Of a stretch of 11,450 nucleotides of DNA, positions 1 through 9,128 are shown piece by piece. The number at the start of each line of letters is the position of its first letter. The stretch's first letter is position 1. This stretch comes from Physocladia obscura (lineage: Eukaryota; Chytridiomycota; Chytridiomycetes; Chytridiales; Chytriomycetaceae). Below the pieces are notes generated by a model. It was not told the origin of the DNA. It saw nothing but the letters and a program-made list of their open reading frames with translations, and did no database searches. Both the position numbers and the translations under genes were made by a program. Where the stretch lies: NCBI GenBank assembly GCA_027596945.1, contig JADGJH010001188.1, positions 1-11,450 of the forward strand, given 5' to 3'.

Positions 1-77
1 TATATTTTATTTTCATTCATATCATTTTTTATATGGAGTAATGAAATTTTTATTGATAGGGGGTAAGAAATAGTAAA
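1..77 (+). repeat. Left terminal inverted repeat, 77 bases exact
   Basis: Bases 1-77 are the exact reverse complement of 11374-11450; the match fails at base 78 (A here, C in the other arm). The repeat is AT-rich and contains a GGGGTAAG block near its inner edge. An integrase gene begins about 360 bases inside it, which fits the end of an integrase-encoded DNA element. No target-site duplication can be seen because the window starts with the repeat. The arm may continue outside the window. Confidence 0.95.
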
Positions 78-439
78 ATTTATACTTGATATACCAACAA
101 GTTTTCATTACGTATTGATATAACCTCTCTTGTAAAAAATCATGACAATTACCAACAATAACAATAACAATAGTATTTCCACCTGTATTGAAATAAAAAG
201 TATGTAAATGAAATTATGGATGTTGTTTGGACAAAAGCAAAAACTTTCAGAAATAATATTTATATAAATATATTGTGGAAAATACAGAGATGATTCAAAT
301 AAGGAAGATTACTACTACCTATTGATAGGTTTTGGACAAAAAATTAAAGATTGATTCTAACCAAAATATGATGAACCAGAAGAGCAATTACAATTAACAT
401 AAACAAGAGTGTTTAATTTTTTTTTAGTGGGTATTAGAT
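78..439. other. AT-rich leader between repeat and integrase
   Basis: No gene is visible in these 362 bases. They hold a short simple repeat of CAATAA-type units near 153-172. A run of T ending in AG at 426-427 lies 13 bases before the integrase ATG and could be a 3' splice site or simply leader sequence. The promoter of the integrase should lie here, but no clear TATA element stands out from the general AT richness. Confidence 0.4.
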
Positions 440-1744
440 ATGTTGACAAAATCTCAAGAACAACTATTGAATAAAATTTATTATCAAGAATTTATGTTTT
501 TCAGAAGAGATAGAATTTATCAGTTTCTTTCTGAAAAATATCCAAATGATCACCCGTCGTGACAAGATGTTATGGAATGGCTGAAACTGCAACAAGTTTG
601 GCAATTGCACCATAGACCTGGGCCTAGACTTCCAACAACCTCCGTGCAGACAACAAAACCTTTAAGATATTTTCAAGTTGATCTTACAGGTCCATTACCA
701 CGAGATCAAGGGTTTAATTACATTTTTGGGTTAATTGATGTTCATACAAAAATGCTGTACACAGAACCTTTAAAAATAAAAACAGCATTATCAACAGCAA
801 ATGCACTGCAAAAAATAATTGAAAACAATAATTTAAAAATTGGCATTATTCAATCAGATAACAGTTCTGAATTTTTTAGAGAATTTCAGCAATTATTGGT
901 TGAAGAAAACATTAAACAAGTTTTTTCTAAATCAGGGTTGCCTTGGAAAAATGGGGTAATTGAACAAAGTTGGGGCACAATAAAGCAAATACTTTACAAA
1001 TATCAGACACACATTGGAAAGCAGATATGGGTTGACATTTTGCCAAAATTGATTCCAAATTACAACAATACCCTTCATACTTCGACAAACACAATGCCGA
1101 TGAAAGAAAGTACCGGCGAAGTCAAAATTTCTTTGAATAAAACAGATTATTCAAATTCAGTAGACAAAGTTTCACTTCAAATTGGAAATTCTGTTTGAAT
1201 TCGAATTAAAAGTGACTCTTCATTTGATAAAGCAAAACAGTTTTTTTCTAGTGAAATATACACTATAAAACAAGTATCTTTAGGAAATCAAAAAAGACTC
1301 ACAACTTACAAATTTGAAAAAAATGGCAAAGGAATTTCAGACATTTTTAACATTACAAATATCCTTTTATCTGAAAAATCTGTTGGTCACGTTCCAATAA
1401 TGAAACCAGCAATTAAAATACGTGGTCAACTTGAAATTTACAGATTACTTGAAAACCAGTCCAGGTTGAAAGATAAAGAAAAACAAAAACAATTGGCACC
1501 AGAACAAGAACTAATTGTTGAATCCTGCAAAATCAGATTCACTTGAACTGGTGGAATTGGCACAGTAAAGTATAATTTAGTTTTAGAATCTTATTATGTA
1601 TTTCCAAGAATAGAACAACAATTTAAATGCCAAATTCCTTGCCTCAAAATAAAACTTTTGTGCCTCATTTCTAATGCCTCAATATTGATTAAAAAACCAA
1701 TTTCTCAGCAAAAGAAATTGTTCAAATGTAAAAGACAAAGTTAG
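440..1744 (+). pseudogene. Retroviral-like (rve) integrase, Maverick/Polinton type, with three in-frame TGA
   Basis: The product is a DDE-type integrase that would join element ends to host DNA. Reading from ATG 440, one frame stays free of TAA and TAG for 434 codons to the TAG at 1742-1744. It is broken only by TGA at 560-562, 1196-1198 and 1544-1546. An N-terminal helical and LHH-like region leads into the catalytic core. D81 (in FQVDL), D140 (in QSDNSSEF) and E175 (in GVIEQSW) give D-x58-D-x34-E, the usual DD35E spacing. A Tyr-Asn-Asn stretch (NYNNTLH) follows, as in rve cores. After the second TGA the frame continues with EIYTI-like residues that resemble the C-terminal beta domain of Polinton-type integrases. 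The core identification is firm; assignment to Maverick/Polinton rather than a Ginger-like family is by pattern only. TGA is a genuine stop in neighbouring genes, so decay is the simplest reading, although readthrough is not excluded. Confidence 0.85.
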
Positions 1745-2303
1745 AACATTTAATCCCTATTCTTGAATTTTGCCGTGAATGAAATAAATATTATTTTCTT
1801 TCACAGTTATCTAATAAATAATATTTCTATTTCAAATTCTATTAAATATTATTTAACATCTATTCAGCTTGTATAACACATTTTATTTCTTAAATCTAAC
1901 ACTAATTCAAAGTCATTTGCCTGTTTACAATTGCTGGCTGAATGCTGTAAATGATGCAATTTTTCCAAAAACACAACTGAGTCTATTTCTGAAAATGTTT
2001 GAATTTAAAATTGTCCAGCGCCCTACAAAATAACTCAACTATTATTTATATATTGATGAATCATTTCCACAACCACAAAATAGAGTAATGAGATCTATAC
2101 TAGATATACAAGGCTATTTTGAAACATTGAAGCTGTAAGGCCTTTGCAAGTTGTAGAATTTGACTAAAAAATAAATGTGAGAATTAAATAATTCTCATTT
2201 ATTTCACATTTTCAAATGCAATTTTCAAGTAGGAGGTGCATTTATAAAAATAGAATCTTCAAATTACTTGTTTTTGATACGAACATGTTTTCTATATCTC
2301 AGT
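1745..2303. other. AT-rich stretch without a recognisable gene
   Basis: Both strands were read and no convincing open frame or splice-linked exon was found. The stretch is strongly AT-rich, like the integrase region, and holds one imperfect hairpin at 2169-2204. If the element once carried more of its own genes on the left, they are unrecognisable here. Confidence 0.4.
2169..2204. repeat. Imperfect inverted repeat (hairpin)
   Basis: The left arm at 2169-2185 pairs with the right arm at 2190-2204 around a 4-base loop. All bases pair except a 2-base bulge in the left arm. It is AT-rich and may be chance in this composition, a terminator-like structure or part of a small inverted-repeat element. 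Confidence 0.5.
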
Positions 2304-2415
2304 ATGGACAATAACATCAACACTGCAATTTGGGTGAGAATGCATTTAAATATAATATTTTTTCTCAGCATATTTTTATTTTTATGAACATTTGCTCTTG
2401 GAATTTGGAGTGATA

Positions 2416-2916
2416 ATGAATACCTGGACTCAATCACAGCAGCAAATCTATCACCGAGAAATGGTAATGATTCATGACACTGTGAGAGATAGATTAGTAA
2501 AAGCGGTGAGTTTTTTCAATGATTGATATCATAATTTTTGATCACATTATTAATGCAGGTCAAAGGCACAGGACCTAAACAAACCAAGTGCACAAAAATG
2601 CAAAACTTAGTGCTTATGCCTGCAACTTATTTGGACCTCAAGTAGAACTAAATGATGCTCTAACTTGTTCTGCTCTCTTGGTAAGAATATCTCACTTTAT
2701 TGCAATATACTAAATAAATTAAAACAAAAATAGTGCTCTGTTGCAAGAGATATTCATGGCCGACAAGCATATTTCCCAGCTTTGGTCAAAGAAATGACCC
2801 AAATTTTCAGCTTGCCAGATGGTGAAAGGGCTGCTGCCTTGGCCAATATCAAATGCAACGATGAAGCCACCTATGTTGATGAGCTTCGTATCAGAGACCG
2901 CTACTGTCATTTCTAA
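2416..2916 (+). pseudogene. Spliced gene of unknown function, probably frameshifted
   Basis: I do not recognise the family. Exon-like segments lie at 2416-2505 (from an ATG), about 2566-2680, and 2734-2916 (ending in TAA). The last intron, 2681-2733, is clear: GTAAGA donor, TACTAAA branch site and AAATAG acceptor, 53 bases, and it joins two frames in phase. The intron after 2505 has a GTGAGT donor; its acceptor is uncertain (2558, 2565 or 2571). The middle exon needs a one-base shift in the A run at 2594-2598 to connect its two halves, so the copy is broken or the base count is wrong. The last exon encodes 60 residues of ordinary soluble-protein composition, including SLPDGERAAALANIKCNDEA. 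A short upstream exon at 2304-2333 before a GTGAGA donor is possible, so the true start is unsure. Confidence 0.5.
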
Positions 2917-3563
2917 TTTATTTTTGTTTTAAATAAATAAATAAATTTATACCACGTTTAATTAAAATTTTATTTATTTAATTTCTCAAATTAAATGAGT
3001 CATTGCGGTCATATCATTTAATCTCCAAAATTTTATTTTTGAGAATTTTTGTCAAAGTTTTGCCTGTTATTCAGTTTAGTAGCGACAGTTTGACTTGACG
3101 TTAGCCGGCCGGTCGCGGAGATTTGCAATGTACCACCCACAATTCTCACAAAGAATTTTTTGCAAAATCTCTCTAATATCTGAAATTAATTTCTTTAAAG
3201 TCTATTTAAGTTGAATCAATAAAATCTTGCGAAAAGCATAGAAAATATAGAAAGCGCATTTCCCACCTGAAAATGAGTAGTATAAAGGTAACACATTCAA
3301 GCCTTTTGTCTTCTATTTCAAGCTTATGCACCGCACCGTCAAGCAGAAATCTTGATCTAAAATGCTCGTTGCTGTACAAGAGGCTTCAGTGTCAACTCCA
3401 CCGACAGGCCAGAAGGTCTATAACTAGCAATGCTTTTCTCAGATCGTAATTATATCATACTTTCTGTGGGTTAAATTAGTGCAAAATTATTATCTCCACA
3501 TCTCCAAATCCAATAACATTGACAAATAAAAAAAAAAGCACTTAATTTACTCTTTCACAAATT
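2917..3563. other. Boundary region between AT-rich left part and GC-richer core
   Basis: The first half holds ATTT/AAAT repeats and an inverted repeat; GC content rises from about 3080, where a GCCGGCCGG block appears at about 3103-3111. A short open frame from ATG 3273 to TAA 3449 (58 codons, serine-rich) has no recognisable domain, and a GTAACA donor-like site follows its fifth codon. I do not call it a gene. The last 80 bases, with an A run at about 3529-3538, are the likely leader of the zinc-finger gene. Confidence 0.4.
2990..3022. repeat. Perfect 9-base inverted repeat within a larger imperfect palindrome
   Basis: ATTAAATGA at 2990-2998 is mirrored by TCATTTAAT at 3014-3022 across a 15-base spacer. 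Outside it, TTTCTCAAA near 2982-2990 is weakly mirrored by TTTTTGAGAA near 3037-3046. The structure sits where base composition changes and could be a small inverted-repeat insertion or transcript end. Confidence 0.45.
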
Positions 3564-4064
3564 ATGACAACCACTGCCAATCTACCACCTCTAAATGAGG
3601 CCACTGATCCGCTCTCCTTTGCGAACCATCTCTTGTTTCTTTCAGGCACCTTTTTCTGTAACAACGGATGCCCGATCCAGGAACAGGAACAGCCACTTGA
3701 TTCCTTGCGGGCAGGCCAAGCGATGATGCCGTCACGTACTTTGCCCTTTTCTACACCCTTATATTCTGCGCTCAGCAACTCTCCTTCCTTGGATGTGCTT
3801 TCGTTCTTGGCAGCCTACCCCGCGTTCCTCTCTGGTATCAGTGTTTCTACCGCACCGACCTTTACGACCAAAAAGACTGTATCTATTCTTTCTTGCACCG
3901 TATCTGGATGCGGAAAGGTTTTCAAAACTAAATCGAGCTTGACAAGCCATTTGGCATGCCACAGCGCACCTCACTTGCTATGTGCAGTTTGCGGCAAAAT
4001 GTTTCGCAGAAATCACGACTGGAAGCGTCATGCAAAGAGTTGCTTGAAGAAGCTATTCTATTAA
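3564..4064 (+). CDS. Small C2H2 zinc-finger protein (166 residues)
   Basis: This is a probable nuclear DNA-binding regulator; its target is unknown. The single exon starts at ATG 3564 and ends at TAA 4062-4064. Residues 1-105 are low in charge, rich in Ser, Pro and Leu, and predicted disordered. Two fingers sit at the C-terminus. The first is C111-x4-C116-x12-H129-x3-H133. The second is C140-x2-C143-x12-H156-x3-C160, a C2HC variant with the RKHDLKRH-like helix (RRNHDWKRH) common in fungal transcription factors. A basic tail KKLFY ends the protein. AATAAA lies 23 bases after the stop. Codon use and GC content resemble the ABCC gene rather than the AT-rich left end, so it looks like a host gene. 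An unseen upstream exon cannot be excluded. Confidence 0.8.
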   Translation: MTTTANLPPLNEATDPLSFANHLLFLSGTFFCNNGCPIQEQEQPLDSLRAGQAMMPSRTLPFSTPLYSALSNSPSLDVLSFLAAYPAFLSGISVSTAPTFTTKKTVSILSCTVSGCGKVFKTKSSLTSHLACHSAPHLLCAVCGKMFRRNHDWKRHAKSCLKKLFY

Positions 4065-4086
4065 CGATTATCTACGGTTTATTTAG

Positions 4087-4092
4087 AATAAA
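4087..4092 (+). terminator. Candidate poly(A) signal of the zinc-finger gene
   Basis: A consensus AATAAA lies 23 bases downstream of the TAA at 4064 on the same strand. This is a suitable position, but the motif is common in AT-rich DNA. Confidence 0.45.
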
Positions 4093-4164
4093 CATCTGAT
4101 TGTTTCTATCTGAAATTTTCTATATTATCAAAGGGCCCAAAAGAACGTCCGGTAAATATGCACC

Positions 4165-4223
4165 AAACAGTACTTGTCAGAAGGTGTGTCCGAGGAAACA
4201 GTACTTGTTAGAAGGTGTGCCCG
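4165..4223 (+). repeat. Two direct copies of a 28-base unit, period 31
   Basis: Copies at 4165-4192 and 4196-4223 differ at two positions, both C/T changes, and are separated by 3 bases. The unit contains CAGTACTTGT and AGAAGGTGTG. It could be a recent local duplication, a regulatory array or a trace of an inserted element. Confidence 0.85.
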
Positions 4224-4452
4224 TAGCGGTCAGAGGGAACGACAGTGGAGGGAAGTGACAAGGAGTCGCATGGGAAAACCGGTAGCAATATTATTTTCCA
4301 AAACTAACATTTGTAAAATCGCATGTATGAACTCACTGTCGCCAGGTAAAATTGGCTTTTCACAATACTTCGATAAAACGGTGGAGGATTATAAAAATAC
4401 GCTTTCTGCGGACAGAAACATGAGCATGAATTCGTAAAGACGAAAGATGGAC

Positions 4453-4458
4453 TTTATT
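4453..4458 (-). terminator. Poly(A) signal of the secreted-peptide gene
   Basis: Read on the minus strand this is AATAAA, 41 bases beyond the TAA of the secreted-peptide gene. It supports the orientation and the end of that gene. Confidence 0.55.
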
Positions 4459-4499
4459 GTGTAAGGAGCGTTTGAAACACAAAAAAAATTCTGCTTCTA

Positions 4500-4738
4500 T
4501 TATAAGCAGCATCTCAAAGAGCGTCCACCGATACATCCAAGAGGAGTGTTAACTCCACAGCAACAACCAAAGCCAAGTTCCACACCCGAGTCGCTACGAG
4601 CGCCTACAATAGCGGCCTTGCCTTCAGCAACAGGGGCGGCCACTATTTTAGGGAGATTAGATTGATTGAGCGATATACAGCTTACTTACAAGCAACGACG
4701 GTCATCAAGGAACCAATGAAGATCTTGGTAAGTTGCAT
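4500..4738 (-). CDS. Small secreted cysteine-rich peptide (63 residues, one intron)
   Basis: The gene has two exons, 4738-4690 and 4642-4500, around a 47-base intron (4643-4689). The intron has GTAAGT donor, CTAAT branch site and AATAG acceptor. Splicing joins the frames at a Leu codon (T+TG) and gives 63 residues ending in TAA. The N-terminus, MQLTKIFIGSLMTVVALAAP, is a textbook fungal signal peptide: Lys followed by a hydrophobic core and an ALA-A cleavage site near residues 16-19. A short Ala/Gly-rich spacer follows. The C-terminal 23 residues hold six cysteines as CCC, one C after eight residues, and CC near the end (FGCCCGVNTPLGCIGG is the central part). The mature peptide of about 44 residues should be extracellular and probably disulphide-bonded. 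Its role (effector, defence or wall peptide, signal) is unknown. It is divergent from the ABCC gene across 223 bases. The gene is missed by unspliced frame calling. Confidence 0.8.
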
Positions 4739-4961
4739 TTTGAATATTAAATTTTTAGTTTGGATGATTACGGATTAGCTTCCCTTTTTAACCAAATATA
4801 GTCCGCAATCCCGTGAACTCGATCACGCGAGCATCGAGCATCGAGCATCGAGCATCGAGCATTTGGATATTGGTTTGGAAATTTCGCTTCCAATTTTTGA
4901 CGAGTTTTTTGTGTCACGTGGTTGTTTAAAACTTATTGCAATCTCCCCATCTCTCGAAACG
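4739..4961. promoter_or_regulatory. Divergent promoter region of the secreted peptide and ABCC genes
   Basis: These 223 bases separate the two outward-facing start codons, so the promoters of both genes should lie here. A TATATTT-like element in minus-strand sense is at about 4794-4800, roughly 56 bases before the peptide ATG. A 7-base microsatellite occupies 4829-4862. A CACGTG E-box at 4916-4921 lies 41 bases before the ABCC ATG and may be a bHLH-type binding site. Confidence 0.5.
4829..4862 (+). repeat. Microsatellite (GAGCATC)n, about 4.9 copies
   Basis: Four exact copies of GAGCATC are followed by a fifth partial copy GAGCAT. The array lies in the shared intergenic region 100 bases before the ABCC start, so its copy number could vary between strains and alter promoter spacing. 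Confidence 0.95.
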
Positions 4962-7900
4962 ATGGCAACCACAGTCTCTACCACCCTCGAGACATATGCT
5001 GGTAATCCACCGCCACTAATAGAATCCAGTGATCTACTTTCTTTTGTAACTCTCTCCTGGATCTCCAAGCTTGTTTGGCTGGGCCGCAAACGCCCCCTCG
5101 AATTCAAAGACCTTCCCTTCCTCCCCGTGAACATCCGCTCAGAAAATATTGCCCATATTCTCGATGAATTCCATGCAAATCTCAAGGAGTACCTCAAGAA
5201 TCCGCAAGAGTATGGCGAGCCACCATCGTACTTCATGGATTTGTGGCGTTTTATTAGAGTGCCATACTGCTTTTCTGTGCTATTGAATTCTATTCAAGTA
5301 GTAATGCAGACTACACAACCTGTTGTGATGGCCGGGATTTTGTCTTATCTTTCCACCGGAGATTCTGGGATCTGCGTCACGTCTCCAATTGGTCTTGCCA
5401 TGCTCTTCTTTTTCATGTCCTTTTTGTCTCTCATTTTTAACCAAACTTCTCAACAACTCTTCCGCCGAATTCAATTCGGTGTCCAAAACACCATTCTTTC
5501 CGCCGTTTTTGAAAAGTCGCTGAAGCTGTCAGCCAAGTCTTCTGCCGAATTTTCCAAGGGACAAATTCTACAAATGGTCAATATTGATGTTTCCCGAATT
5601 TCCATGTTTATTTCGGAACTTCATTCGGTTGTTCTTGTCCCTTTCCAGTTAGCATTTTCGATTTACTACCTGGCCAATATCTTTGGAGTCGATTTGTATC
5701 CTGTTGGGATTGTTGTTGCAATGTTTTTGCTGAGTTGAGAGTACTTTTCCTTGAAAAATCTTGTCTAATATCAATATGTCTAGTTATTCCTGTGTTACTT
5801 CTCTTTCTCATGAAGAGTCAAAAAAAGTACTTGAGGGCCGGCGATGCGCGTTTGTCCTTGCTATGTGAAGTTTTGGAGGTAAGTTTGTTCAAGTTAATTT
5901 GGCGTGGCTAAATTCCGATCTATAAAACTTTCATAGGGAATGAAGCTCGTAAAACTTCGTGCGCAGGAGAACTTCTTCATGAACGCCTTGATGAAGTATC
6001 GTCGAATTCAGCTTTCTGCAACTGTTATTACCCTCATTGCTATGGTTGTTCTCTCTAGTTTGGCTACTATCGCTCCTTCCGCCATGATGCTTGGCACGTT
6101 TATAGTTTATGGTGACATTCCCATTTTCTTTTTGTTTTCCTGTCCTTACGTGTGGATACAGCTGCAAAGGCAACGGCAATCAGAGCTGACATCATCTTTC
6201 CATCGATGCAGTATTTTTTTATTGTTATGACCACAATGGGAGGTGTTTCAAGTGTATTTACGGAACTTGGTCAAATGCTTATTTCTTGGACTAGAGTCCA
6301 CAAGCTTCTTCTTGCCGAGGAATCTGAATTCATGCCAGTACCTTTAAATGACGCGACTCTAGATGCGATCAAGATTGAGAACGCGTCATTCAAGTGGTCT
6401 GTTGTGAAGGAAGACCTAACAACAGAAGAAAGCGAGATATTGGAGAAAAAGACATTGAACAAGGATAAAAAGGTGCATGAGGAAAATGATGAAGTTTTGC
6501 CTTTGTTTAAGAACTTAAATTTGAAGGTTGCTGCTTTCAAGTTGACTGCCATTGTTGGAACAGTTGGTGGGTACATTTGATTATCAGACACAATAGCTTC
6601 TAATTATTTTTATACAGGCTCTGGAAAATCATCTTTACTTTCTGCTATTGTTGGAGATATGGAAAGAGTGAATGGGACTCTTGAAACGTACGGATCCATT
6701 GCACTTTGCCAGCAACAACCGTGGCTCATGTCAACGACTATTCAACAGAATATTCTCTTTGGTTCAAGCTTGGATGTGCAGAAACTTGCTGAAACGATCC
6801 GCGTTTGCGGACTGGACATTGATATCCAGCAGTTCAAGAACGGGCTTGAGACACATGTTGGTGAAAATGGAATCACGCTCTCTGGAGGGCAAAAGTCTCG
6901 TGTTGCTCTTGCTCGTGCTGTTTATAAAAATTCAGACGTGTACTTATTGGATGATCCATTAGCTGCGTTGGACGCTCATGTTGGAAAGCAAATTTTTTAT
7001 GAATGCCTGACGGCCCATTTGCAAGGAAAGACGCGTGTTTTGGTTACCCATCAACTTCAAGTTTTACCAAACGTTGACTATATTATTGTTTTGGACAAGG
7101 GCGTTGTCGTTGAGCAAGGAACTTATGCCGACTTAGTAATTGGTGGATGCGAAAGTGGTGTTTTGAAGGAAATGCTAAAAAACCAGGCAATGGAGGAAAA
7201 GAAGGATCAAGTTTCGAAATCGAAAACTGCAAAGGAATTTGATTATGTTGAAGATATTGACGGTGAAGGTGGCAGGCTCATTAAGGAGGAAGATCGTCAA
7301 ACAGGAGCTGTTGGGAAGCAGCATGTGATCAGCTACATTAAAGAAGCTGGAGGATATGGCATGTTTGGGCTCATTTTGCTTGCGACTATATTCTTCACGG
7401 CAGTGACGTTCCTACAAAGTGTGTGGTTGAACATTTGGACTAACGATTCAACCACGGGAGTAACCCGTTATGGATTGCAACATAAGGATTATATAACCGT
7501 TTATGCCGTTATCTCAGTTGCAACGGTTATATTTTCTTTCGTCCAGTATGCAGTTATTTTGGGAGGGACCTTCAGAGCGACAAAAAGATATCACAATAAG
7601 GCAATAATGGGAGTTTTGCGTGCCTCTATGGGATGGTTTGATTCTCAACCGTTGGGTCGAATCTTGAATCGTTTGACACATGATGTGAATGTATTAGATG
7701 CGCAAATCGGATTCAAGGTTTCTGAATTCTTCACTGTTTTGTGTTCCAGCATAGTTGCATTGATTCAAGCAAATTATGCATCGCCTTATCTCTTGAGTAG
7801 GTGTTGGATTTTTGTTCATATCTTTTTCAACGATACATTTATTCATAGTTGCGACCCTCGTCTTTGTAGTTGGTTCATTTTTCCTTTTGAACTTTTACCG

Positions 7901-9128
7901 GTCAAATGCGCGTGAGCTCAAACGTCTCGCTCAACTCTCTGCGTCGCCTATGATATCCTTCATTAACGAATGCATTGGCGGAACGACCACAATTCGCGTT
8001 TTCCAAGCCGTTAATCATTCCATCAAGAACCAAAGACTATTGACCGACCACTCACTTATGCCAATTTGGACGGGAATCAACGTGCAAAATTGGTTTTCCT
8101 TCCGTGTGGAAGGTGGTACAGTTATTATTACACTCTTTATTGTCTTGTACGCCGTTTTGGAAAATCCGAATGCTGCTCTGATTGGTATTGCCTTGACCGG
8201 AGTGTCCAATTTAGGATCCACATTTTTCAGCTGCATTACTTCTTTCGCTTCAATGGAAACTACTCTTGTATCTGTTGAACGTTTGGACATGTATTGTCAC
8301 GGTCTGGACATGGAAGCGGCAACTCGTTTGGAAACTGATCCAGCTGAATCCGAATGGCCAAAGCAAGGACAGATTTCTATTTCTCAACTCGAAGTCAAAT
8401 ATAATTCCATGTTGGATCCAGCAATCAAAAACTTGTCAGTTGAGATCAAAGGGGGTGAGAAGATTGGTGTTGTGGGTAGAACAGGATCCGGAAAGTCGAC
8501 GCTGATGATATCTCTGTTCCGTTTGGTTGAACCGACTAAAGGAACTGTGGTTATTGATGGGTTGGATGTGTCCAAATTGGGGTTGTACACTTTACGGACA
8601 CGTCTTCAAATCATTCCCCAAGAGCCTGTGCTTTTTTCTGGAACAATCCGAACAAATATTGATTTTGAAAACAAATTCAAAGACAGCGAAATTTGGGAAG
8701 CCCTCGAACTGGTTGGATTAAAAGAGTATATTGCGCAGCTTCGTGGGAAGTTGGATGCTTCCACTACTGAACGTGGAGTGAATCTGTCTGTGGGTCAACG
8801 CCAGTTGATTATGCTTGCCACTGCGATTTGTCACAAACCAAAGATTCTCGTGTTAGATGAAGCATCTTCCAGTGTTGATCAAGCTGCTGACTTGCTCATT
8901 CAGTCCTCCATCCGAACGCATTTCCAGACGACTACTGTCATTTCAATTGCTCACCGTGTGAATACAATTACAGATTTTGACAGAGTGATGGTGTTGGATA
9001 TGGGTCGGTTGGCAGAATACGATACACCAATCAATTTATTGAACTGCAACAGTTTGTTTAAGTCGTTGGTGGACGCCACTGGAGCTGCGAATGCCAAATG
9101 TGTTAGATCTATTGCAGAAAATCATTGA
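4962..9128 (+). CDS. ABCC-type ABC transporter, short MRP form (1301 residues, six exons)
   Basis: This is a full ATP-driven exporter of the ABCC (MRP) family. Such proteins export glutathione, glucuronate or other organic-anion conjugates across plasma or vacuolar membranes. Exons are 4962-5733, 5784-5878, 5937-6111, 6162-6566, 6618-7796 and 7849-9128; the five introns are 50-58 bases with GT-AG ends, several with CTAAT branch sites, and the joined frame has no stop until TGA 9126-9128. The order is TMD1 (about 90-360), NBD1, TMD2 (about 600-1010, after a charged linker) and NBD2. There is no N-terminal TMD0, so it is the short form. NBD1 has GTVGSGKSS at 480-488 (split by intron 4), LSGGQ at 570-574, Walker B LLDD with Asp at the catalytic position (D595), and H627. 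NBD2 has GRTGSGKST at 1085-1093, LSVGQ at 1188-1192, LVLDE with E1213, and H1244. The degenerate first ATPase site is typical of ABCC proteins. The gene appears intact; its substrate cannot be read from sequence. Confidence 0.93.
5734..5783 (+). other. Intron 1 of the ABCC gene (splice model check)
   Basis: The donor is GTTGAG and the acceptor GTCTAG, with a TCTAATA branch site 15-20 bases before the 3' end. Removing it eliminates the in-frame TGA at 5736-5738 and joins the second cytoplasmic loop in frame. The other introns are 5879-5936, 6112-6161, 6567-6617 and 7797-7848. Their uniform 50-58 base length gives a fingerprint for splicing in this genome. Confidence 0.85.

Larger units (their letters stand above)
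4065..4452. other. Intergenic region with a short tandem repeat
   Basis: After the zinc-finger gene come a poly(A) signal, a two-copy 28-base repeat at 4165-4223 and a 55-codon frame from ATG 4270 to TAA 4437. That frame has no recognisable domain and no supporting signal, so it is not called as a gene. Confidence 0.4.

Noticed and set aside
153..172. CRISPR-like or functional repeat array (CAATAA units)
   Set aside because: It is a short low-complexity microsatellite with no spacers.
440..1744. A genetic code with TGA as Trp for the whole window
   Set aside because: The ABCC gene, the coiled-coil gene and the RING gene all end at TGA at the expected protein end. The last two converge with only 4 bases between their stops, so TGA works as a stop here.
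2719..2910. Minus-strand 63-codon frame
   Set aside because: It lies antisense to the last exon of the spliced plus-strand gene, which has matching introns and a better protein composition.
3273..3449. Serine-rich 58-codon frame before the zinc-finger gene
   Set aside because: It has no recognisable motif and no clear gene signals; a donor-like GTAACA after the fifth codon makes its reading uncertain.
4174..4437. Frame over the 28-base repeats, possibly a small gene
   Set aside because: It opens at TTG inside the tandem repeat and shows no domain. The 55-codon version from ATG 4270 has no supporting signal either.
4823..5236. Minus-strand 137-codon frame opposite the ABCC first exon
   Set aside because: It is antisense to strongly conserved ABCC coding sequence and includes the translated microsatellite; no domain is visible.
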